A DNA stretch of 64,000 bases from Clostridia bacterium. Its GTDB lineage: Bacteria > Bacillota > Clostridia > Lachnospirales > Lachnospiraceae. The stretch is from contig BNZI01000001.1 in assembly GCA_026000945.1 (NCBI GenBank), positions 53,501 to 117,500 on the forward strand, read 5' to 3'. The notes under the pieces were generated by a model, which was given only the letters and a program-made list of their open reading frames with translations, was not told where the DNA came from and ran no database searches. Within the stretch, counting starts at the first letter, position 1, and every line of letters starts with the position of its first letter. Position numbers and translations under genes: made by a program. Shown here one piece after another: positions 56,212 to 63,472 of the stretch.

Positions 56212-57039
56212 ATGAAAGGGTTAAAAAGACGTGTAGTTAGCAGAACTTTAGAAATTATGCAAGCTTTTAATTTTTATGTTATAGCCTTGATTTGTGCAGT
56301 CTATATCGGTCTTTTTGGAAAACAAGGTATTTCTGTACATTTGAATCAGCAAAACTATTTAAAAAGTGCGTATGCTGACTTTCAAGAAGATATAGCTGAC
56401 TATCTTCTGAAAATGGGTTTACCCCCGGGTATTTATCAACAGACCTTAACATTTGAAGTATTTCGCAGAGATAGTCTTGTGGCTGTAGATAAAACTTATT
56501 CAAATAATGTTTTTGCTATGGAACAAGAGAAAATAAAAGAAGAAATTAAACAAAATATTTTAAATGAATTGCAAAAGCAAGATCATGAAATCAACATGGA
56601 AAAACAACAAGAAAGTCAAAGGGTAGTTGAAGAAATTTTAAGCGGTTACGGGGAACATATTCGTTTACCCTATTTTGATACTCTATTTCAATGGAAAAAT
56701 CATTATCGACAAATCATATTAGTCGTGCTGGCTGTGAATTTTGCTTTGTTTTTTTTGCTTTTTTATTTATTGTATAAAGTCAATCGTTATCGACATCGAT
56801 TATTTTCGTCCTTAGGATTTTCTTTTGCTGGTGCTGGCTTAGTTTTGTTTTTTTTTCCAGGAGTGTTCGTACGTTCTTTATATTCTCCATTAAATGTAGA
56901 ACCGTCGTATATGAAAGAATTTATTGTTTTTTTATCTAATCATGTATTATATTTATTTCAAATTATAGCAATTTTTTATCTATTAGTTAGTATATTTCTT
57001 CAAGTAATTTCTTATTCTAGAAAACATAATAGAAAGTAA
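56212..57039 (+). CDS. Four-helix membrane protein of unknown function, sortase-linked
   Basis: A 275-residue protein. One helix near residues 17-33 is followed by an outside domain of about 120 residues with a charged, Gln/Glu/Lys-rich helix (EQEKIKEEIKQNILNELQKQ). Three more helices occupy about 158-185, 198-218 and 235-265. I recognise no family. The ATG at 56212 lies 2 bases after the sortase stop, with AAAGGTGG upstream, so it is surely in the sortase operon and may help place or present the substrate. Confidence 0.75.
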   Translation: MKGLKRRVVSRTLEIMQAFNFYVIALICAVYIGLFGKQGISVHLNQQNYLKSAYADFQEDIADYLLKMGLPPGIYQQTLTFEVFRRDSLVAVDKTYSNNVFAMEQEKIKEEIKQNILNELQKQDHEINMEKQQESQRVVEEILSGYGEHIRLPYFDTLFQWKNHYRQIILVVLAVNFALFFLLFYLLYKVNRYRHRLFSSLGFSFAGAGLVLFFFPGVFVRSLYSPLNVEPSYMKEFIVFLSNHVLYLFQIIAIFYLLVSIFLQVISYSRKHNRK

Positions 57040-57070
57040 ATAAAAGGTTTAGTATGTATTTTATTTGTCA

Positions 57071-57140
57071 TTGACATTTTTTTTACAATAGTCTTACAAT
57101 TTTTCCTGTGTCTTGTTTTGCGCAAAATTTATGGTATGAT
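57071..57140 (+). promoter_or_regulatory. Two candidate sigma-A promoters before the cell wall-binding gene
   Basis: First: TTGACA at 57071-57076, 18-base spacer, TACAAT at 57095-57100. Second: TTGTTT at 57113-57118, 16-base spacer, TATGAT at 57135-57140 with an extended -10 TGG just before it. Confidence 0.6.
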
Positions 57141-57216
57141 AAGCAAAGAGCACCAATCATGCGATTTCAAAAGAAATGGGTTAGGTGTATTTAATGATTT
57201 TATCAGATAAGGAAAA

Positions 57217-58464
57217 GTGAGTAAAGTGAGCAAAAAAGTGATTTTTCTGCTTGTTTATTGTTTAGTATTTGCTACATTTTTTAAAATTCCTGCTTTTGCT
57301 TCAGTAAAGAAGGCAGAGAGTAGCGGGTATTTTTACGGTCAAGACGGAAAGAAGAAAACTGAACAATGGGTAGATCGTAAATATTATGTAGATAAAAATG
57401 GGGAAAGATTGAAAAACACTTGGGCCAAGTTAATACCAGCTCCAGGAGATACAAAAACACCCAATAAAAGTGATAGATTTTGGTATTTTTTCAACAATAA
57501 GGGAGAACGCCTAGAGAATACAGAAAAATATATTGGTTCTGCTAAATATTATTTGGGTGCGGAAGGTCGTATGTTGACTGGATGGGTAGGTAATCGTTAT
57601 TACGGCGGAGAAGATGATGGGGCTTTAAAAATTGGTTGGTTTAAAATTAACCAAAGTTGGAGGTACTTTACAGAAGATAGAGGAAATCTTTGGACTCCTG
57701 CAAGTGTTCCGTCAAATGTGGAGGGAGTTACTAAAATCATTGGGGGAAAAACTTATGCCTTTAATGCTTCTGGAGAAATGCTCTTTGGTTGGGTGAAAAT
57801 CAATAACCAATATGCTAGTCGTTCTATTGAAAACTATGCTTATTTTGGTTCTGCCAATGATGGAAGCATGAAAACAAACACTTGGAAATACTTAACCTTG
57901 TCAAAAAATATTTTAAATGATGATCAGTATTACTGGTTTTATTTTAAAGATAATGGTCAAGTACAAAATAGTAGCACAGAAAGCGAAAAGAAATTTGTTT
58001 CCATTAAAGGTGCAGAATATCTATTTGATATTTATGGCAGAGTTTGTCATGGTCTACAGTGGATCGGAGATGAGTTGTATTATTTAGGAAGTAAAGATCA
58101 ATGCTGGGTACAAAAAGATGTCTATATTGCTAGTCTGAAAGAAGCCGACGGATTAGGGACATTTTATTTTCAAGCCGATGGTAGAGGTCTCACAGGAGTA
58201 AGAGCGGGAGACGATAGTCTATATTATAAAGGTAAACTACAAAAAGCTAGTGCAAAAGAAGTGTTTCGTGTGGTTTCTTTTGTGCAAAATGGTGTGCATC
58301 AGAATTATGTAGTAGACAGTATGGGAAAAATACAAAGAAATGCTACGGTTAGTAATGGAGAAGGTTCGGTTTATCAAACGAATTCATCAGGGACGTTGCT
58401 GCTTGTTGATCGGGAAACTCCGCATGAAGGCGTAGGGTTTGAACCCCAAAGAGCAAATCCGTAA
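57217..58464 (+). CDS. Secreted cell wall-binding repeat protein
   Basis: A 415-residue exported protein. Signal peptide at 1-29 (VIFLLVYCLVFATFFKIPAFAS). Nearly all the rest is made of diverged choline/glucan-binding-type repeats (YYVDKNGERLKNTWAKL, YYLGAEGRMLTGWVGN, YAFNASGEMLFGWVKI, YLFDIYGRVCHGLQWI). No catalytic domain is visible, so it may be a structural or adhesive wall protein. GTG at 57217 (57226 also possible) after AAGGAAAA. A hairpin lies 60 bases downstream. Confidence 0.85.
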   Translation: MSKVSKKVIFLLVYCLVFATFFKIPAFASVKKAESSGYFYGQDGKKKTEQWVDRKYYVDKNGERLKNTWAKLIPAPGDTKTPNKSDRFWYFFNNKGERLENTEKYIGSAKYYLGAEGRMLTGWVGNRYYGGEDDGALKIGWFKINQSWRYFTEDRGNLWTPASVPSNVEGVTKIIGGKTYAFNASGEMLFGWVKINNQYASRSIENYAYFGSANDGSMKTNTWKYLTLSKNILNDDQYYWFYFKDNGQVQNSSTESEKKFVSIKGAEYLFDIYGRVCHGLQWIGDELYYLGSKDQCWVQKDVYIASLKEADGLGTFYFQADGRGLTGVRAGDDSLYYKGKLQKASAKEVFRVVSFVQNGVHQNYVVDSMGKIQRNATVSNGEGSVYQTNSSGTLLLVDRETPHEGVGFEPQRANP

Positions 58465-58520
58465 TGAAGGAAAAATCACTTTGCAAACACGTTTATTCAG
58501 TCTGATATCTGACGAGATAT

Positions 58521-58620
58521 GACGTAAGGGCGGCATTTTGCCGCCCTTTAGATTTGTGTTGGTTGTTTATGAATTGTTGTTCATTGGATTTTGTTATAGT
58601 TAATCATGCGCCCCTACGGT
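58521..58620. repeat. Short GGCGGCA-ended repeat
   Basis: The left end is the palindrome AAGGGCGGCATTTTGCCGCC (58526-58545, continuing CTTT), which can also end transcription of the gene before it. The right end GCGCCCCTACGG is an inverted partial copy. Related to 18138-18405. Confidence 0.6.
58526..58550 (+). terminator. Terminator-like hairpin after wall-binding gene
   Basis: AAGGGCGGCA / TGCCGCCCTT stem of 10 bp followed by TT; it doubles as the end of the short repeat. Confidence 0.6.
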
Positions 58621-58899
58621 TTCAGATTGTAGGTAAGTAAAATCGTCTCTATAATTTCTATCATCATTAAAGAAAAGAATGGAGATAAAGCTTGTAAAGA
58701 AAATCTATTTATATTATATATATATAATGGTAAATCATAGTATAAAAATATATTAAAAATGATAAATTTGGATGATAAACTATAAAATTTCAATAAAATA
58801 TTCACTAAACTATATTTTATATGAATAATTTACATAAAAGAGGGACTTGAAAATGATTCGAAAAACAGACCATGAATATAGATAGGTGAAAACTGAGAT

Positions 58900-58933
58900 A
58901 AAAAGAGTAGATGTATGTAGATCTACTCTTTTT
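58900..58933 (+). terminator. Strong hairpin with T tract before the peptide gene
   Basis: AAAAAGAGTAGAT / ATCTACTCTTTTT, 13-bp perfect stem with an 8-base loop, 41 bases before the small peptide gene. No gene lies just upstream, so it may be a leader attenuator for the peptide-transporter pair and not an ordinary end of transcript. Confidence 0.75.
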
Positions 58934-58973
58934 GTCATTCATAATCAATAAAGTTGCTTGAGGGAATATTAGA

Positions 58974-59054
58974 ATGAAAAATTTACAGATTTTAGCTTTA
59001 GAAATAATAGCTGATCCTTATTGTCCAATTATTGCAAAGTGTGAATGTTTATGA
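58974..59054 (+). CDS. Small 26-residue Cys-containing peptide, possible exported or modified peptide
   Basis: A 26-codon frame with GAGGG nine bases before its ATG. It starts MKNLQILALEII, and its second half DPYCPIIAKCECL carries three Cys. Its stop overlaps the transporter's ATG at 59051 as ATGA, the arrangement of coupled translation. An amphipathic start with a Cys-rich end resembles ribosomally made, exported or modified peptides, but I recognise no family and no modification enzyme is in the window. It could also be a leader peptide controlling the transporter. Confidence 0.45.
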   Translation: MKNLQILALEIIADPYCPIIAKCECL

Positions 59055-60250
59055 AAACTATGTTAAAATTTATTCTACCTCTTTGGCTAGCGATGGCAAT
59101 CAATACTTTACTTAGCATTGCGGACAATTATTTGTTGAACCAATACAACGCCAACTTTATTTCCGTAAAAGGTTTGGCCTCACTGCCAGTTTTGTTGTTG
59201 TCTACTTTTTTTATTGGTTTAGGCATTGAATGTAATAGAAGAACAGCGAGTGAAGAGAAGTTTTCCTTTTTTTCTTCTGTTGCCGTCATTTTTGTTTTTG
59301 CTGTATTGGCAGTCGTCATCGCATTGTGCGGAGCGGAGCTGTTTTTATTTTACACGAGAAAGCATCTTTTATATTTAGATATTTTATCTTATTACCGTAT
59401 TTTTATTTGGGATTTAATTCCTTTGAGTATCCTGTATCTTTGTACAGGTTTAATGCGTGGTAGCGGAAAACCGCAAATTACCGTTGTGTTTTCCGCTTTA
59501 ACTGTGGTTTGTAAAGTGCTTTTCAATCAATGGTTTGTTCACGAACAATTATTAAATTCTCCCTTATTAAATGTTGCTTTGGCTACTGTGTTATGTGATG
59601 TGCTGATTATCTTACTATATTTGCTTTATATTCGCTTTGTTGCCTTCCGGGAAAAATTAAAAGAAAAAGCTGTTTTTACGATGATTTTTTTCCGTCAGGG
59701 TTTTTCTTATTCGATTGAAAAATTTTTGTCTTCCTCTTCAATGACTATTATTTCCCGTTTTTTTCTTGTTAATTTAATCGTAGAAGATTCCAATATTTAC
59801 TATAATGTATTAAATTATTTTGATCCTATTTTGATGTTACCCTATGCTTATTTTGAATGGGTGTTGTATGCTACAACAAAGGGTCTAAAAAATTCTACAA
59901 AAACAAATACGATACTGTATACCTTACTGTTATGTGGGATGCGATTTGGGGTATATCGTTATTTAGGAATAAAAACATTTACACAAGATTTCTTTTTGTG
60001 GATTTATTTAGTGTATTCGGTGTTGTTTTTGGCGGAGAGAGAAGTCATGGCAAAATATTTTGCTATGCAGAAAGCGAATTTTGCTAATCGCATTGTGTTG
60101 TTTCGAGCAATTTTTATTTTGGGTTGTTTTTTCTTTTTACAATCTTTTCATCAATTTCATTTGTTGAGTTTAATGGGCGTGCAAATCGTCGGATTTATCT
60201 TTGAAATTTTAGTTTTACAGTATCAACGAAGTTGGTCTTCTCAAAAGTAG
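59045..60250 (+). CDS. MATE-like membrane exporter
   Basis: A 401-residue protein (399 if starting at the ATG 59051) with about 11-12 helices of the MOP/MATE superfamily. IPLSILYLCTGLMRGSGKPQITVVFSALTVVCKV is a typical MATE segment. It is about 50 residues shorter than usual MATE pumps and lacks clear cation-site residues I could assign, so it may be a divergent relative. The start lies inside the small peptide gene. Cargo unknown; the coupled peptide is one candidate. Confidence 0.72.
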   Translation: MFMKTMLKFILPLWLAMAINTLLSIADNYLLNQYNANFISVKGLASLPVLLLSTFFIGLGIECNRRTASEEKFSFFSSVAVIFVFAVLAVVIALCGAELFLFYTRKHLLYLDILSYYRIFIWDLIPLSILYLCTGLMRGSGKPQITVVFSALTVVCKVLFNQWFVHEQLLNSPLLNVALATVLCDVLIILLYLLYIRFVAFREKLKEKAVFTMIFFRQGFSYSIEKFLSSSSMTIISRFFLVNLIVEDSNIYYNVLNYFDPILMLPYAYFEWVLYATTKGLKNSTKTNTILYTLLLCGMRFGVYRYLGIKTFTQDFFLWIYLVYSVLFLAEREVMAKYFAMQKANFANRIVLFRAIFILGCFFFLQSFHQFHLLSLMGVQIVGFIFEILVLQYQRSWSSQK

Positions 60251-60681
60251 AACATCGCTTCTTATAATTGTATTTGATTTTCCTGTACAGAAAGAGAAAA
60301 TTTTTCTCTTTTTTTCTTCTGTTGCCTGATTAAAAGATAGGTAAAAAAATAGTAATGGTTATTATTGAACAATTTAATAAAACAATCTGGGTATATTCTT
60401 TATCTTTTCTTCAAAAGTGAAAGTAAAATTTTATTGGTTCTATTTGTCGTTTTATGATAAAATAAATCAAAAACGTTTATTTTATCGTTTATGCACACAA
60501 TTTGATTAAGAAGATGCTGTGCAAAGCACACTCAAATTGGCGCAATCATGATTCACTTCGCAATCATGATAAAATAACTTTTAATAGAAAATTTATCTCA
60601 ATTTACGTCCGGTTTTATCGACAACAAACTTGGATTTTATCTAAAAACAGAAAATAGAAAACAGAAGAAGGATACAGACAG
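60251..60681. other. Intergenic region before toxin gene
   Basis: About 430 bases with no gene. It has the terminator at 60291-60316, a candidate promoter (TTGGTT 60434-60439, 18 bases, TAAAAT 60458-60463), and a direct repeat CGCAATCATGAT near 60541-60571 with two copies 18 bases apart that could be a binding site. Confidence 0.4.
60291..60316 (+). terminator. Terminator after MATE-like gene
   Basis: AAAGAGAAAA / TTTTTCTCTT hairpin running into TTTTTTC, 40 bases after the stop. Confidence 0.75.
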
Positions 60682-62304
60682 ATGATCGGAAAAAATCAGT
60701 GGTTTTGGAAACATCAATTCGTAAAAAGTAGAGTAGTATTTGGCGCACAGATCGAGTGCAGCGAAGGAATGGAAACTTGTATATTAGTGGGTTATCCTTC
60801 CAAAGGAAATAATTATATTGGACATAAGGGAGTAGCGACTAGTTTAGATTGTGTGATTAAGGAAAATTTTGAATCTTTTGGATGGTGTAAGCTTCGAAAT
60901 CAGCCTTGCTCGCCGGAGATTTATCGAGAACGCTGGGTAGTGGAAGATAAAAGCCTTCGCGTAGAAGTTCCTGGGGAACAAGATGTGTTTGCGCTGGACA
61001 CAGAATCAGTAATGGTCTGCCAAGAAGGTGGTATCATCTGGGTATTAGATGATGGACAAGGGGAAAATGCAGTAGCGGATGCGATACTCATGAAGTGTAT
61101 AACAGATTATCTGTTAAAGCCAGAGAATCGTATCCAGCTTTATGTGAACTTCTTTCATGATCCTTTCTATGGCGATCAGGAAAAAAGTCTCTGGATCGTT
61201 CGCTCGGATGGATGGAATATCCATGACCCAATGTTACAGCATTATTTATCTACGTATGGGAAAAAAGCTTTGCGGGGGCACTATCAAGAAATCAGTATGG
61301 AACGATATCAAGAAGAAGCCCAGCACAATCTTGCCCGTGGAAGAGATTGGACGGGAGAAAAACTAGGTCCTCTTGCGCAGTTGCTGTGTGCAGTCAATAA
61401 AGGGGGACTAGGAGTCCAACGGATCATGAATGAATCTGGAGCAACTTCGGCAGTACATACCATTATGGGAGCAGCTTCCTACTATAAAGGAGCATGGGAA
61501 CAGCATAATCTAAAGCAGCCAGTAGGAAAACAACCTGAAGTGAACGAGATCAAGTCACCTGAATCAGTAGAGAAAAAGAGAATAATAGGCGATCCGAATG
61601 CGGAGGATAAACTGGAAAATTTAGATTTTTTTGAGCAACAACATCCAGAATTTTGGGATGATAAGATGGAAAAAGAATACAACGATTTGCAGAGACAACA
61701 AAGTAATTTTGATCGTTCTCAAAGTATGAATGTTCAGACAGGCGAGAGATTTAGCGAAGTAAAAGCAGATGTGGATGTTTCTCCAGGTAGGAGCGAGGAT
61801 CCGAGGGACATAATAAAACTTGATGAAATAGAAGTTAAATTCAATCAAAATCCTAAACATGATTCAGTTGAATTTGCAAGACAACTTAAGGCACAGGAAG
61901 ATGGAATGAATCAACTTACTGTTGATGAGTATCTTACCAATAGGGATAGATATTTGGCAGAAGGCAGGGCCTTGGAAGGTAATGCAGTACAACAAGCAGT
62001 TAGAGAACAAGCGCTTACGGATAAAATAGAAGAACTTATAGATTCAGGAAAAACTATAGAAGATGCCGTGAAGCAAGCTAATGATTGGATGGATACACAA
62101 GCTGCTTTGCACAATCCTGATCAGATAGCAGGGGGAAATCCTTTAAATATAAGCGGTATGGGTGATAAAGGTATAAATTCATCTCTTGGATCACAATGGA
62201 AATACAGGATAGATGATGTGGATGAACGAATTAGAAAAGCAGCCGAGGGGATGACAGAAGCAGAAAGACAGAGCACACATTTGAATATTAAATTAACCCA
62301 ATAG
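60682..62304 (+). CDS. Polymorphic toxin with C-terminal Ntox15/Tde-like DNase domain
   Basis: A 540-residue protein. Residues 1-177 (GAQIECSEGMETCILVGYPS, FALDTESVMVCQEGG) match no trafficking domain I know: no signal peptide, LXG, WXG or RHS repeats. Residues 178 to about 352 are the part repeated at the window's right edge, so they form the shared backbone of a toxin family. Residues about 385-540 are the toxic tip: VEFARQLKAQEDGMNQLTVDEYL, AALHNPDQIAGG with HxxD at 477-480, and GINSSLGSQWKYRID. These are marks of the Ntox15 domain, the nuclease of Agrobacterium Tde effectors. An immunity gene follows by 10 bases. Delivery route unknown. Confidence 0.85.
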   Translation: MIGKNQWFWKHQFVKSRVVFGAQIECSEGMETCILVGYPSKGNNYIGHKGVATSLDCVIKENFESFGWCKLRNQPCSPEIYRERWVVEDKSLRVEVPGEQDVFALDTESVMVCQEGGIIWVLDDGQGENAVADAILMKCITDYLLKPENRIQLYVNFFHDPFYGDQEKSLWIVRSDGWNIHDPMLQHYLSTYGKKALRGHYQEISMERYQEEAQHNLARGRDWTGEKLGPLAQLLCAVNKGGLGVQRIMNESGATSAVHTIMGAASYYKGAWEQHNLKQPVGKQPEVNEIKSPESVEKKRIIGDPNAEDKLENLDFFEQQHPEFWDDKMEKEYNDLQRQQSNFDRSQSMNVQTGERFSEVKADVDVSPGRSEDPRDIIKLDEIEVKFNQNPKHDSVEFARQLKAQEDGMNQLTVDEYLTNRDRYLAEGRALEGNAVQQAVREQALTDKIEELIDSGKTIEDAVKQANDWMDTQAALHNPDQIAGGNPLNISGMGDKGINSSLGSQWKYRIDDVDERIRKAAEGMTEAERQSTHLNIKLTQ

Positions 62305-62314
62305 GAGAAATATT

Positions 62315-62863
62315 ATGAATGAATTGTTTTTTGATGATTTTATTCTGTATCAAAAGAGCGAAGATAGTATTGTTAAAGAATACATTACTAAAGTTCCAAA
62401 TGAATTAATTGAAATTTGGAGAAATTACGGTTTTGGAAGTGTAAAAAGTGGTTATTTAAAGATTATTAATCCTAATGAATGGCTTGATATACTTGTAGAG
62501 TCTTATTACGTTGATAAAGAATCTATACCTATTTTTGTAACGGGGATGGGAGATATTATTGTCATTGATTCTAAGGGTTATTTTATGCTAATTAATTATA
62601 GAAAAAGAGTGATAAAAGGGGTTGGGAGAAGATTTAAAACCTTCTTTATGATGATGGAGAGTGAATCTATTTTAGATGAACAGTTCTGTTGGAATCCATA
62701 CCCAGATGCTGTTGAAAGATATGGGAAATTAGAATATGACGAGTGCTTTGGATATGAGCCGTTACTCGGTTTAGGTGGTGCTGAAAAAGTAGAAAATTTA
62801 CAAAAGATAAAAATAAAAGAACATATACAAATTATTACTGAATTTATGGGGCCAATTAAATAA
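62315..62863 (+). CDS. Immunity protein with GAD-like and DUF1851 domains (Tdi-like)
   Basis: A 182-residue cytoplasmic protein. The N-terminal part VPNELIEIWRNYGFGSVKSG YLKIINPNEW and PIFVTGMGDIIVID matches the GAD-like domain. The C-terminal part YGKLEYDECFGYEPLL and LGGAEKVENLQKIKIKEHI matches DUF1851. This pair is the layout of Tdi, the immunity protein that binds Tde-type DNase toxins, in line with the domain at the end of the gene just upstream. AGGAG precedes the ATG. A terminator follows. Confidence 0.85.
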   Translation: MNELFFDDFILYQKSEDSIVKEYITKVPNELIEIWRNYGFGSVKSGYLKIINPNEWLDILVESYYVDKESIPIFVTGMGDIIVIDSKGYFMLINYRKRVIKGVGRRFKTFFMMMESESILDEQFCWNPYPDAVERYGKLEYDECFGYEPLLGLGGAEKVENLQKIKIKEHIQIITEFMGPIK

Positions 62864-62895
62864 TATTAAATACATTATTTTGAGCATTTTTATTG

Positions 62896-62956
62896 AAGTT
62901 AGCTTTGAATATTCTTGGTACAAAAGTACTGAAAGTATTCAAAGCTAACTTTTTTT
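62896..62956 (+). terminator. Terminator of the toxin-immunity pair
   Basis: Perfect 16-bp stem AAGTTAGCTTTGAATA / TATTCAAAGCTAACTT, with a smaller GTAC-AAAA-GTAC stem in its loop, then a run of T residues. It separates the first cassette from the next. Confidence 0.9.
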
Positions 62957-62957
62957 G

Positions 62958-63065
62958 AGCAGTGTGCTACCAAGAGAATGGGTTGGTAATGATGGTACCG
63001 GAGTAAAATGGAGAGGATATAGTGATGGAAATGGAAACATTACATCGTTTTATCCAGAACAATAA
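62958..63065 (+). pseudogene. Remnant of the 3' end of a second toxin
   Basis: In-frame codons read LPREWVGNDGTGVKWRGYSD then GNGNITSFYPEQ and a stop. There is no start, ribosome site or upstream coding part: the frame begins right after the terminator. The ending with NGNITSFYP is like the last strand of small secreted RNase domains (EndoU or related BECR-fold CdiA tips), which agrees with the CdiI-like immunity gene 24 bases downstream. It is a displaced toxin tip. Confidence 0.7.
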
Positions 63066-63089
63066 AAGAAACCGATTAGGAGATTAATA

Positions 63090-63467
63090 ATGAAAAGAGA
63101 TTTTAGGCTTAATGATCAAAATATGTTGGACAAAGAACACTTTCCAGTACAAGCAATTTTTAATATGGTTAGTGATGAGAGATTTATTCAGATTATTGAA
63201 GGAATAAGTGAAGGGAAAGGATTTGGAGAAAACTTTGGAGCATGTATCTTTCCGGATGATTTAGATGAATATGACATTGCGACAGGAGGCATATTTGAAG
63301 GTGTTGAGTTTGGTCTACATAATGGTGAAGAAGTAGTTATTAATTATGAAACTTTGTATAAGTATTTACAAATAATTTGTTTAACATTTATTGAGGATTA
63401 TCCAGATAAACGGGAAACTCTGAATAAATTATTAAATAAATATAAACAAAAATACCATATAGAATAA
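63090..63467 (+). CDS. CdiI-like immunity protein for an RNase toxin
   Basis: A 125-residue acidic protein. FPVQAIFNMVSDERFIQIIEG, EGKGFGENFGACIFPDDLDEY, EGVEFGLHNGEEVVINYETLYKYL fit the family annotated as ribonuclease toxin immunity protein CdiI, from memory of such proteins and not from a search. AGGAG precedes the ATG. It follows the remnant toxin tip, so it is an orphan immunity gene that would still protect against a neighbour making that toxin. Confidence 0.7.
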   Translation: MKRDFRLNDQNMLDKEHFPVQAIFNMVSDERFIQIIEGISEGKGFGENFGACIFPDDLDEYDIATGGIFEGVEFGLHNGEEVVINYETLYKYLQIICLTFIEDYPDKRETLNKLLNKYKQKYHIE

Positions 63468-63472
63468 TTAAA

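Larger units (their letters stand above)
58465..58973. other. AT-rich gap with palindromic repeat and terminator
   Basis: No protein gene seen up to the peptide gene at 58974. It holds a short relative of the GGCGGCA-ended repeat (58521-58620), a very A/T-rich stretch (58680-58860), and a strong hairpin (58900-58933). Confidence 0.6.
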
